DNA of 64,000 nt from Rhizobium sp. 18065. Its GTDB lineage: Bacteria; Pseudomonadota; Alphaproteobacteria; Rhizobiales; Rhizobiaceae. The notes below the pieces were generated by a model. That model was given only the letters and a program-made list of their open reading frames with translations, was not told where the DNA came from and searched no databases. Positions within the stretch are counted from its first letter, which is position 1. Each line of letters starts with the position of its first letter. Of the stretch, positions 50,381 to 58,957 are shown piece by piece. The position numbers were made by a program, and so were the translations under genes. Location: the NCBI RefSeq assembly GCF_902706095.1, contig NZ_CACSJP010000001.1, positions 496,001-560,000 of the forward strand, in the 5' to 3' direction.

Positions 50381-52180
50381 ATGGCAGGTTCAATGGAGAC
50401 GGCGATGGACCATCGCACTATCGAGGTAGAGCTTCCGGTCAACGCGACATTGCATCTCTGGCTGAAGGCGGTCTCGCCGGAAGAGCCGGGCTCGGTCTCC
50501 TTCCACAGCGCCAATGGCAAGTTCGGCGAGGTCCAGGCGGTCAATGCCGAGGAACATTCCTTCCGCATCTACCATGTCTTCGGCGGTGGCTCGATCGAGC
50601 TGATCTACGACCCGGCGGTGACCTCCGTATCGGTGGCCTACTGGTTCACCGCCAGCGACGTGCTGGAGACCGGCATTACCGTTCTGCACACCAATCCGGC
50701 CAACGCGCCGCCGGAGCTGCCGGAAGGCTATCACTTCCGCCCGCCGTTCGGCTGGATGAACGATCCGAACGGCTTTGGCCGCTTCGGCGGCAGGCCGCAT
50801 CTGTTCTACCAGCATTATTCGCATGGCCGCATCTGGAACAACATGCATTGGGGCCATGCGGTGTCCTCCGACTACCTGCGCTGGCGTCACCTGCCTGTGT
50901 TCCTGTTTCCGTCGGAAGACCTGTCGGTGAGGCCAGACAAGCGCGGCGGCGCCTTTTCCGGCTCGGCGATTGCCCTGCCGAACGGGCCGGGCATCCGCGT
51001 CTTCTTCACCGAAAAGATCGCCGACCGGGTGCCCGAGCAGGAGATCCAGATGTCGGCGACCTCGGCCGATCTGTTCAGCGCCGGTGCCGCCGAAGTGCTC
51101 CTTCCGCGCCGGCCGGACGGCGAGGGGCTGACCTTTGATTTCCGCGATCCGTATGTTTTTCGTGGCCCGGACGGGCACTGGAAGATGTTGCTCGGCAGCC
51201 AGAGCGACGCCGGAGGCGTCATTCTGCTCTACGAGACGGAGGACAATGCGGCGGCTGGCGGCTGGACCTATATCGGCAAGCTTTATACCGAGACGCGGTA
51301 TGAGACCTCGGCGCTGGAATGCCCCTGCCTGCTGCCGCTCGATGGCGATCCGCGCGATCCCGTCACCCGCTGGGCGCTGATTTATGGCCTGATGAACGGG
51401 GAGGACAAGGAAACCGGCCGCCGCAACCTGTCCATGGTCGACGTCGGTTGGTTCGATGGCCGGACCTTCACCAAGGAATTCGGCCGCGAGCTGGATTTCG
51501 GCACCGACAATTATGCCTTCCAGGCTTTTGTCGATGCCGGCAGTCCGGTCGGCATCGGCTGGCTCGGCAACTGGGCCGACACCGGCCCGACGATTGATTT
51601 CCCCACGGCCATGAGCCTGCCGCGCACGCTGCTGCTGGAGGATGGCGAATTGCTGACGCCGCCGATTGGCGCTGCCGAAAGCCTGCGCTCGCGCATGCTC
51701 GACCGCACAAGGCTGGCCGCCGGCCAGACGGTGGCGCTGCCGCATGGTGCAGCAGAGATCGTCTTCGACCTCAGCGAGCCGGGGGCGACATTTCATCTCG
51801 AGCTCGATCATCCGGAGATGCGCCTTGCGGTAACCCAGCACGGCGAGGGGCTGGAGATCGTCCAGGAGCACAGGCCCGAACACCGGCCCGAACACAGGCC
51901 CGAACACAGGCCCGAAAACAGGCCCGAAAACAGGCAAGAACACAGCCCTGAGCAGATGCATGAGAATGCCGGTCCACCCGGTCCGCGTTATCTCGCCAAG
52001 GCGGTCAAGGCGAAGCGTTTTCGCGTTTTCGTCGACTATGGTTCGCTGGAGATCTTTGCCGATGGCGGGCGCCATACCGGCACCAAGCGCATCACCGGTT
52101 TTGAGCCGGTGCGGGCGCTGCGGCTGGCGGCCGAGCCGGGCGTCATCGTCCATGCCACGGTCTGGGCCTTGCGACTGTAG
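50381..52180 (+). CDS. Glycoside hydrolase family 32 (levanase/invertase-like)
   Basis: Predicted 599-aa GH32 enzyme acting on fructosyl bonds (sucrose, levan or inulin). Catalytic residues: nucleophile D128 in WMNDPNG, transition-state stabiliser D256 in FRDP, acid/base E313 in LECP. An N-terminal 100-residue beta domain precedes the five-bladed propeller; a C-terminal beta-sandwich follows. No signal peptide is visible, so it is probably cytoplasmic. In the C-terminal module seven tandem 4-residue units (HRPE type, 497-524) interrupt the domain. GGAGA lies about 8 nt before the ATG. No sugar transporter is adjacent. Confidence 0.9.
   Translation: MAGSMETAMDHRTIEVELPVNATLHLWLKAVSPEEPGSVSFHSANGKFGEVQAVNAEEHSFRIYHVFGGGSIELIYDPAVTSVSVAYWFTASDVLETGITVLHTNPANAPPELPEGYHFRPPFGWMNDPNGFGRFGGRPHLFYQHYSHGRIWNNMHWGHAVSSDYLRWRHLPVFLFPSEDLSVRPDKRGGAFSGSAIALPNGPGIRVFFTEKIADRVPEQEIQMSATSADLFSAGAAEVLLPRRPDGEGLTFDFRDPYVFRGPDGHWKMLLGSQSDAGGVILLYETEDNAAAGGWTYIGKLYTETRYETSALECPCLLPLDGDPRDPVTRWALIYGLMNGEDKETGRRNLSMVDVGWFDGRTFTKEFGRELDFGTDNYAFQAFVDAGSPVGIGWLGNWADTGPTIDFPTAMSLPRTLLLEDGELLTPPIGAAESLRSRMLDRTRLAAGQTVALPHGAAEIVFDLSEPGATFHLELDHPEMRLAVTQHGEGLEIVQEHRPEHRPEHRPEHRPENRPENRQEHSPEQMHENAGPPGPRYLAKAVKAKRFRVFVDYGSLEIFADGGRHTGTKRITGFEPVRALRLAAEPGVIVHATVWALRL
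51869..51952 (+). repeat. Seven 12-bp tandem repeats inside the GH32 gene
   Basis: Seven units of CACAGGCCCGAA or close variants run in frame and encode HRPE four times, then NRPE, NRQE and HSPE. Because each unit is 12 bp, copy number can change without a frameshift. Confidence 0.9.
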
Positions 52181-52219
52181 GGTTTATTGTAAGTTTAAGC
52201 TAACCAATTACCGGCGCCG

Positions 52220-53674
52220 TCAGGCATGTTCCACACCTTCATGGTCCTCTGCGTCAACCGCTTGCGGCGAACCGCTTGCCGGGTTGCGCACCCTGACAAC
52301 GGTGACCGAGCAGGGCGCCGAGCCGGCGACCTCGGCTGACACGCTGCCCATCAGCGTACGCATGGTCGAGTTGGGCCGGGCGCCCATGACGATGTGGTCG
52401 ACATTGTTGTCGCGGGCAAAGGTGAGGATGGCACTGGCGGTCGAGACAGCCTCGATGACGTGAAAGGTGACGTCGCCCTCCTTCTGGCCGAGCGGCGTGG
52501 CCCAGTGCTTCAGCTCCACCAGCCGCATGACATGTTTGTTGTTACCCTCGGCGTCGAGATCGCTGTCGAGCGCGATGCGGGCGATCTTCAGCACATTCAG
52601 GCAGGCGACGCGGGCATGTGGCCGGTTGCGGGTGATCTGGCTGACGGTGTGCCGCAGGGCTTCGGCCAGATCCTGCGACGCTTCGCCGAGATCGATCGCC
52701 ACCAACACGATCGGCGCATTGGCAAGGATCGCGGCCGCCCCATGTGGCCGCACAAGCTCGATCGGATCGGGATGAAGGCGCCGTTTCAGCCGGACGCTCC
52801 AGGGGTCGCGCTCGATCTTTTCCGCCCGCGCCGTCAGCCGCACATTGAACAGGTCGCCAAGGTCCAGCGCCAGCTGCGCCGCTCTCTGGTAGCGCCGGGC
52901 GGGATCGATTTCCAGGCAGCGCAGGATCACTTCCTGGAACGCCTTTGACACCATCGGGTTCAGTTCGCGCGGTGGCGGCGGATCCCACCACAGGCGTCTC
53001 TTCAGGCCCTTCATTCTCTGCGGATCGCCAAATGGTCGGCGGCCTGTTGAGAAAAAATACATCATCACCCCGAGGGCAAACAGGTCGGAGCGAAAATCGC
53101 TGCGCACGCCGAGAATCTGTTCCGGCGCCATGTAGGGCGCCGTGCCATAGGGCAGCCGGAATTCCTCGTCCATCAGGTCGGGAAGCTCAAGATGCCGGGC
53201 AAGGCCGTAGTCGACCAGCACCGCTTCGCCGGTCTGGCGAAACAGGATGTTGGACGGCTTGATGTCGAGATGCACTACCTTTTGCCGATGCAGGTCGGCA
53301 AGCGCTGTTGCCACCCTTGTTGCCACATCTATCACCTCCGGCTGTGGCCTGGGCAGGCGGTCGAGTTCCGGATAGAGCGATTTGCCCGGCAACTGTTCGA
53401 AGACGATATAGGGCACGCGGGCAAAGTCGCCATTGGCGATGAAGCGCGGCACATGCGGGCCGCCGATCCTCGGCAGGATCATCTGTTCCATCTCGAAGCC
53501 GACGATCATCGCCGGATCGGTGCCGCTGCCCATTTCCGGCACCTTCATCAATAATGCACCGGGATGATCGGCATGGCTGACGTGGTAAAGCTTCGCCATG
53601 CCGCCGGTATGGGCAGGCGTGCCGATGGCAAATCCGTCGATGATGTCGCCTTGCTTGAGACGTCCCTTGGGCAT
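52220..53674 (-). CDS. Serine/threonine protein kinase fused to a UspA domain
   Basis: Predicted 484-aa cytosolic protein. The N-terminal Hanks-type kinase has a likely ATP lysine at K44 (LLMKVPE), catalytic loop HLDIKPSN (135-142), DYG in place of DFG (155-157) and APE (183-185); the Gly loop is degenerate (TPAHTGGMAKLY). Residues about 330-465 form a universal stress domain with the nucleotide motif GARPNSTMRTLMGS. It likely links nucleotide or stress sensing to phosphorylation. It is a single gene, preceded upstream by a RIME-like element and the metallophosphoesterase gene. Confidence 0.88.
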   Translation of the reverse strand: MPKGRLKQGDIIDGFAIGTPAHTGGMAKLYHVSHADHPGALLMKVPEMGSGTDPAMIVGFEMEQMILPRIGGPHVPRFIANGDFARVPYIVFEQLPGKSLYPELDRLPRPQPEVIDVATRVATALADLHRQKVVHLDIKPSNILFRQTGEAVLVDYGLARHLELPDLMDEEFRLPYGTAPYMAPEQILGVRSDFRSDLFALGVMMYFFSTGRRPFGDPQRMKGLKRRLWWDPPPPRELNPMVSKAFQEVILRCLEIDPARRYQRAAQLALDLGDLFNVRLTARAEKIERDPWSVRLKRRLHPDPIELVRPHGAAAILANAPIVLVAIDLGEASQDLAEALRHTVSQITRNRPHARVACLNVLKIARIALDSDLDAEGNNKHVMRLVELKHWATPLGQKEGDVTFHVIEAVSTASAILTFARDNNVDHIVMGARPNSTMRTLMGSVSAEVAGSAPCSVTVVRVRNPASGSPQAVDAEDHEGVEHA

Positions 53675-53693
53675 GGTGGCCTTTCTCTTCTCC

Positions 53694-53800
53694 CTAGAGC
53701 ATTGCCGGAAAAAACGGGGTCGCCTTCAATGCTCTATCTCTTTGTTTTTACGCGACTTCGGACGCAAGAGCGGTTCCCACTTTTGCTGGAGTTGCTCTAG
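53694..53800. repeat. RIME1-like intergenic mosaic element
   Basis: A 107-bp element bounded by CTAGAGCA and TGCTCTAG-type ends. The first palindrome is TAGAGCATT/AATGCTCTA (53695-53703/53728-53736); a second, imperfect one covers GCGACTTCGGACGCAA and TTTTGCTGGAGTTGC. Size and two-palindrome layout match the RIME1 repeat described from Rhizobiaceae. Its right end contains the stop codon of the metallophosphoesterase gene. Confidence 0.7.
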
Positions 53801-54537
53801 CGTCCCTGGAAAAGCCGGGTCGCCAGGCTCTCCGGCAGCGAGGCGGCACGGATCGCGCTGGCGGCGGCACCGATGTCATAGGCAGTGCGGCGGAACGAAA
53901 GCTCGCCGAGTTCGGTGTCCAATAGTGCGTAGGCCGCTGCCGGATTGCCGTCGCGCGGCTGGCCGACCGAGCCGATGACCGCGAGCCATCGGCGTGGCGC
54001 AGCCAGCGGAATGCCGATCTCTGATGTCGGGGTAAACACAGTTACCTTGCCGCCCTGGCCATAGCCATAAAGGCAGGGCCGATGCACATGGCCGCAAAAG
54101 CTCAGGCGCTGACTGCAGCCGTCGAAATGGGCAAGCGCCGTGGTGGCATCGGTGACGTAGCGGAACCGGCCGGGCGCCGAACCGTCGGCATGCACATAGA
54201 GCCGGTCCTCTTCCTCGACCGCCATCGGCAGCTTGCCGAGATAGGCGCGCTGGCGCGGCTCCAGCGTCATGCGGGTCCAGTCGATGGCGATGCCGGCCGC
54301 CGATGTCATCGAGTAGCTCGGGTCGACGATCGCCTGGTCGTGATTGCCGCGAATGACCACGGCGCCCTCTTCCGCAAGCGAGATCACCCTGTCGACGCAC
54401 CACCGCGGATCGCCGCCATAGCCGACGATATCGCCGAGAATGACGAAGCGCTCGGCACCGCGGGCCAGCGCATCGGTCATCACCGCCTCAAAGGCCTGGC
54501 GGTTGCCATGGATGTCGGACAGCAATGCGATCTTCAT
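53797..54537 (-). CDS. Calcineurin-like metallophosphoesterase
   Basis: Predicted 246-aa phosphoesterase of the YfcE/diadenosine-phosphatase-like type. Metal motifs: SDIHGNRQAF at the N-terminus, LGDIVGYGGDP, RGNHDQA and FCGHVHRP. It probably dephosphorylates proteins, nucleotides or phosphodiesters. ATG 54537 starts the domain directly (MKIALLSDIHGN). It is encoded upstream of the kinase-UspA gene on the same strand, separated by the RIME-like element, whose end supplies its TAG stop. Confidence 0.85.
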   Translation of the reverse strand: MKIALLSDIHGNRQAFEAVMTDALARGAERFVILGDIVGYGGDPRWCVDRVISLAEEGAVVIRGNHDQAIVDPSYSMTSAAGIAIDWTRMTLEPRQRAYLGKLPMAVEEEDRLYVHADGSAPGRFRYVTDATTALAHFDGCSQRLSFCGHVHRPCLYGYGQGGKVTVFTPTSEIGIPLAAPRRWLAVIGSVGQPRDGNPAAAYALLDTELGELSFRRTAYDIGAAASAIRAASLPESLATRLFQGR

Positions 54538-54682
54538 GCAGTCAATGGCCCTCCCGGCCGGCAATATGCCCCGATGCTCTAAGAGGCCGATTGCCAGCAT
54601 AGATAGGTTGGGCGGCAGGCGCTATTGGCCGGAAGGCGAAGAGAGGAACCGGCTGCCGTCCTGCGATCGATCTCGCAGTGAG

Positions 54683-57600
54683 CTATTCCGCCGCCGCCCG
54701 CTTTTGCGAATAGACCTGGGTGATGAAGGCGCGCAGCGCCGCCGGCCTGACCGGTTTGTGCTGCAGGGTGATCGAATGCCGCTCGGCTTCGGCCCGCACT
54801 TCCGCCGTGCGGTCGGCGGTGATCAGCAGGGCCGGAACGTCGGCCTGATAGAGTGCCCGGAGCCTGAGGATCGCCCCGATGCCGCTGCCGTCGCCGAGAT
54901 GATAGTCGGCGATGACCAGATCCGGTGGCTGGGTCTCCGTCGAGATCAGCATATCCATTTCCTCGATCGAGCCGGCGCATTGCACGCTGCAGCCCCAGCC
55001 GGAAATCAGCAGTGCCATGCCTTCGAGGATCTTCGGTTCGTTGTCGATGCACAGCAAGCGCAAACCCTTTAGGGTGAGGTTGGAGCGATCGGAGGCCGCA
55101 AGCGGCACCACGCCGGTGCTGAGCGGTTTTGCGATCTCGAGCGGCATGGCCACGCGGAAGGTCGTGCCGCGGCCGGGCTTGGAGGCAAGTTCGACCGGAT
55201 GATGCAGCACGCGGGCGATGCGATCGACGATCGACAGGCCGAGCCCGAGACCGGACGCCGTGCGCATGCCTTCCTCCAGCCGGGCGAATTCCTTGAATAC
55301 GGTGCGGAATTTCGACGCCGGGATGCCAATGCCGCTGTCGGTCACCTGGATGATGACTTTGTCACCCTGGCGCCGGGCGCCGACCACGACGCGACCGGCC
55401 GGGGTGTATTTGATCGCATTGGAGACGAGGTTCTGCACCAGCCGGCGCAGGAGATTGGGGTCGGAGCGGACCGCAAGCGCGGTCGGCATGACCACCAGCT
55501 TGACATTCTTTTCCCGCGCCAGGGGGGCAAAGTCGGTTTCGATGCGTTCCAGCAAGCCGTTCAGCGCCACGGTGGAGAAACGCGGCTTCATCGCCCCGGT
55601 ATCGAGGCGCGATATGTCGAGCACTGCCCCGAGAATGCTCTCGACCGATTCCAGCGCGGAATCGATATTGCGCACCAGCGCGCTGTTGTCGGAAGCGCCG
55701 AGGCGCTCGACCAGCGACGAGGAATAGAGGCGGGCGGCGTTGAGAGGCTGGAGAATGTCATGGCCGGCGGCGGCAAAGAAGCGAGTCTTGCCGATATTGG
55801 CATCGTCGGCGGCAGCCCGTGCCTCGGCCAGCGCGTGGTTGACCCGTGTCAGTTCGGCGGTGCGTTCGCTGACGCGCTGTTCCAGCGTTTCGTTTGCCTG
55901 TTTCAGCGCCCGGTCGGCTTCCACCTGTGCGGTAATATCGGTGAAGGTTGCGACGATGCCCTTGTCCGGCATCAGATTGCAGCGCACTTCGAGAATGCGC
56001 TCGCCGCCGGAAAGCACCATGCGGAAAGGGTTGTCGAACTGGTGGAAGCTGCGCACCACCGCCGACTGTCCTGCCGGTGTCACGTCGCCCCGCTGCATCA
56101 GGATCGCGATGATGTCGGTGAGCGGAAAGCCGACCTGGCCGACATGTTCGGGCAGGTCGAGCAGGCTGCGGAAGCGCCGGTTCCAGATCGTCAGGCGGTC
56201 GGAGGCATCGAAGACGGCAATGCCCTGCTCCATCTGCGACAACGCGGTCTGCAGCATGTCCTGATTGTACTGCAGCGCTTCGGACGCCTGATCGAGCAGC
56301 CAGACGGTATCGGCCGAGGTATCCTCCGCCTTCTGCAGGATCAGCGACAGGACAAGCCGGGCGGACGACGAGCCGATGGCGCTGCCCAGCAACTGTTCGG
56401 AGAAATGAATGAAGGCCATGTCGGCCGGGCTGTCGTCTGCGAGCTTGCGGCCGGCCTTCTGTTCGTAGGTGCGAAACGAGCGCTCCATGCGTTCGTCGCC
56501 GAGATAGCGGGCAATGGCCGCCTTCAGGTCGCCGACGGCAACGCTGGTTTTCCATCCGCGCGTGGCAAAATGCGAGCGGGCATGACGCTTGACGAAGATA
56601 TCGGACTGGATGCGCTCGACCGGCCGCGGATTGCGGCTGAGCGAGCCGATGATGAAGGCGGCGGTATTGACCGCCAGGCTGAACAGTGTGGCGTTGACCA
56701 GCGAATCCGCAAAGGCAGGTTCGAACATCTGCATGCCGGGCAGAAGGAAGCCGAGCACGGCGGACGCGATCCAGGAATGGTCGATGGCGCCGAGGCTTGG
56801 CAGGAACAAGAGATAGGCCCAGACGAAGAAGCCGGATGTCAGGCCGGCGATTGCGCCGCGCGCATTGGCCCGGCGCCAGATCAGCCCGCCGAACATCGCC
56901 GGTGCGATCTGGGCGATCGCGGTAAACGACAGGAGACCGATCGAGGCGAGGCCGGTCGAATTGTCGGCCGAGCGGTAGTAGACATAGCCGAGCAGCATGA
57001 CGCCGAAGATCGCGGTGCGGCGGATATGCAGCAGCGTCTTGGCGAAATTCGCCCGCTGGCTGGGGCGCTCCAGCAGCTTCTGCCGCAGGAAGATCGGCAG
57101 CACCATGTCGTTCGATATCATGATGGCGAGCGCCACCGAGGCGACGATGACCATGGCGGTTGCGGCGGAAAATCCGCCGATGAAGGTCAGCAGCGAGACC
57201 AGACTTGCGCCGGAATGCAACGGCAGAGACAGCACATAGAGATCGGCGTCGCCGGTGCCGCCGAAGGTCATGATCCCGCCAATGGCCGCCGGCAGCACGA
57301 AGATGTTGATGGCGATCAGGTAGATCGGCATCAGGATCCCGGCGAGCCGCAGTTCGCGCGGCGTACGGTTTTCCACCACCGTCACATGGAACTGGCGCGG
57401 CAGCATGATGATGGCAAAGGCCGATAGCGCGATCAGCAGGATCCAGCGGGCAGGCGGCGTCTGGTAGGAGAGCGCGGCCATCACCGCTTCGCTGTCCTGC
57501 GCCTTCTGCCAGAGATCGGCCGGTCCGTCGAAGATGAAGAACAGCACGAAGATGCCGAGTGTCCAGAAGGCCACCAGCTTGACCACCGATTCCATCGCGA

Positions 57601-58192
57601 TCGCCAGGATCAGGCCGTCCTGATGCTCGGTCGCATCGGTGTGGCGGGTACCGAAGACCACCGCGAAACAGGCCAGAATGAAGGCGACGATCAGCGGCAG
57701 GTCGATGAAATAGAGATTGCCGGTGCCGATGCCGTAGGCGCTGGGGTCCATGACGGTGGCGACCGAGCTGGAGACCGCTTTCAGCTGCAGGGCGATATAG
57801 GGGATGATGCCGACCAGATAGATGATCGTCACCAGCATACCGACGATCGGGTTCTTGCCGTAGCGGGCAGCGACGAAGTCGGCGCCGGAGGTGATCTTCT
57901 CGGTCTTGGCCAGTTCGACGATACGCCTCAGGATCGGCATGCCGAGCGTGTACATCAGGATTGGCCCGATATAGATGCCCATGAATTCCAGCCCGCGCTC
58001 TGCCGCAAGACCGACACCGCCGAAATAGGTCCAGGACGTGCAATAGACGGCAAGGCTGAGCGCATAGACGGCAGGCCTGCCGCCGGCGGGAACGCCGCTG
58101 ACACGCGATCTGCGGTCGCCGTAGCTGGCCACGGCAAACAGAAACAGCAGATAGCCGAGCGACGATGCGACGATAATCCAGCCTGGGAGCAC
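54683..58192 (-). CDS. Symporter-like hybrid sensor histidine kinase/response regulator
   Basis: Predicted 1169-aa membrane sensor. Residues about 1-500 are a sodium:solute symporter-like module with about 13 hydrophobic segments (SLAVYCTSWTYFGGVGLAAE). A PAS domain follows (ALSQMEQGIAVFDASDRL), then a histidine kinase with H811 in AAGHDILQPLN and ATP-binding boxes NLVSNAIKYTP and DSGIGIP, and a C-terminal receiver with D1096 in VIADYHLGD. The same layout occurs in CrbS/CbrA- and NahK-like kinases that control carbon use. The start is GTG 58192 with GGAGG 6 nt upstream. A cognate response regulator is not nearby. Confidence 0.92.
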   Translation of the reverse strand: MLPGWIIVASSLGYLLFLFAVASYGDRRSRVSGVPAGGRPAVYALSLAVYCTSWTYFGGVGLAAERGLEFMGIYIGPILMYTLGMPILRRIVELAKTEKITSGADFVAARYGKNPIVGMLVTIIYLVGIIPYIALQLKAVSSSVATVMDPSAYGIGTGNLYFIDLPLIVAFILACFAVVFGTRHTDATEHQDGLILAIAMESVVKLVAFWTLGIFVLFFIFDGPADLWQKAQDSEAVMAALSYQTPPARWILLIALSAFAIIMLPRQFHVTVVENRTPRELRLAGILMPIYLIAINIFVLPAAIGGIMTFGGTGDADLYVLSLPLHSGASLVSLLTFIGGFSAATAMVIVASVALAIMISNDMVLPIFLRQKLLERPSQRANFAKTLLHIRRTAIFGVMLLGYVYYRSADNSTGLASIGLLSFTAIAQIAPAMFGGLIWRRANARGAIAGLTSGFFVWAYLLFLPSLGAIDHSWIASAVLGFLLPGMQMFEPAFADSLVNATLFSLAVNTAAFIIGSLSRNPRPVERIQSDIFVKRHARSHFATRGWKTSVAVGDLKAAIARYLGDERMERSFRTYEQKAGRKLADDSPADMAFIHFSEQLLGSAIGSSSARLVLSLILQKAEDTSADTVWLLDQASEALQYNQDMLQTALSQMEQGIAVFDASDRLTIWNRRFRSLLDLPEHVGQVGFPLTDIIAILMQRGDVTPAGQSAVVRSFHQFDNPFRMVLSGGERILEVRCNLMPDKGIVATFTDITAQVEADRALKQANETLEQRVSERTAELTRVNHALAEARAAADDANIGKTRFFAAAGHDILQPLNAARLYSSSLVERLGASDNSALVRNIDSALESVESILGAVLDISRLDTGAMKPRFSTVALNGLLERIETDFAPLAREKNVKLVVMPTALAVRSDPNLLRRLVQNLVSNAIKYTPAGRVVVGARRQGDKVIIQVTDSGIGIPASKFRTVFKEFARLEEGMRTASGLGLGLSIVDRIARVLHHPVELASKPGRGTTFRVAMPLEIAKPLSTGVVPLAASDRSNLTLKGLRLLCIDNEPKILEGMALLISGWGCSVQCAGSIEEMDMLISTETQPPDLVIADYHLGDGSGIGAILRLRALYQADVPALLITADRTAEVRAEAERHSITLQHKPVRPAALRAFITQVYSQKRAAAE

Positions 58193-58392
58193 TTTTTCCT
58201 CCTGAACGGCACCCGACGGAAATTCTAGGGGAAGTCGATCGTTTTTGAAATCGCCTTCGGATTGACCTTAAGTCGAAGATCAGATGGGCCAAGTCGAAAT
58301 TTACCATTCCCGAATGGAAAATCTTTCTTTAACCATTGGAGGGGGATAGCCGCCTTGGGGCGGTATGGTCAGCGCAGCAAAAGGAGAGCGGT

Positions 58393-58818
58393 ATGCTGAA
58401 CGAATTCAAGACATTCATTGCGCGCGGCAATGTCATGGACCTCGCCGTGGGTGTCATCATCGGCGGTGCCTTCGGGCTGATCGTCAACTCACTGGTCCAG
58501 GACATCGTCATGCCGGTCGTCGGCGTGGTTTTCGGCGGCTTCGACTTCTCCAACTACTTCCTGGCGCTGAGCGACAAGGTCACGGCGACATCGCTGGCGG
58601 CTGCACGCGAACAGGGCGCCGTCTTTGCCTACGGCAACTTCATCACCGTGGTGATCAATTTCGTCATCCTCGCCTGGATCATCTTCCTGATGGTCAAGGG
58701 CGTGAACACGCTGCGCAAGTCGCTGGAGAAGCAGGAGCAGCAGGCGGCCCAGGATGCGCCGCCGCCGGCCGACATCCAGCTGCTGACCGAAATCCGCGAC
58801 CTTCTGAAGAAGGCCTGA
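58393..58818 (+). CDS. mscL: Large-conductance mechanosensitive channel
   Basis: Predicted 141-aa MscL, a pentameric inner-membrane channel that opens under hypo-osmotic shock. Signatures are [20 protein letters not shown] at the N-terminus, [20 protein letters not shown] for TM2, and the basic/acidic C-terminal helix ([11 protein letters not shown]). ATG 58393 has AAGGAGA 6 nt upstream; a longer frame from 58336 would put a non-family extension before TM1. It is divergent from the hybrid kinase. Confidence 0.95.
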   Translation: MLNEFKTFIARGNVMDLAVGVIIGGAFGLIVNSLVQDIVMPVVGVVFGGFDFSNYFLALSDKVTATSLAAAREQGAVFAYGNFITVVINFVILAWIIFLMVKGVNTLRKSLEKQEQQAAQDAPPPADIQLLTEIRDLLKKA

Positions 58819-58827
58819 CCTGCCTGA

Positions 58828-58858
58828 CGCCGTGGCTCGCCAATGGCGGGCCACGGCG
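58828..58858. terminator. Nested hairpin after mscL
   Basis: CGCCGTGG (58828-58835) / CCACGGCG (58851-58858), with an inner CGCC-AAT-GGCG stem. No T-run follows, so it may stabilise the mscL mRNA end. Confidence 0.4.
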
Positions 58859-58957
58859 ATCCATCACCTGAATCGATCTCTTCCTCAATCATTGTCATGG
58901 GATTTTTGTCCGGCAATCGGCTAGATCAGCGCAACTGAGTTTTGGAGACGCCGATTC

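Noticed and set aside
51869..51952. Short repeated units considered as a CRISPR array
   Set aside because: Repeats are 12 bp, contiguous, without spacers, and encode an in-frame peptide repeat. No CRISPR array was seen anywhere in the window.
55758..58307. 849-codon minus-strand frame overlapping the hybrid kinase
   Set aside because: Same strand but other frame than the hybrid kinase gene; its translation is Arg/Ser/Pro-rich and has no motif.
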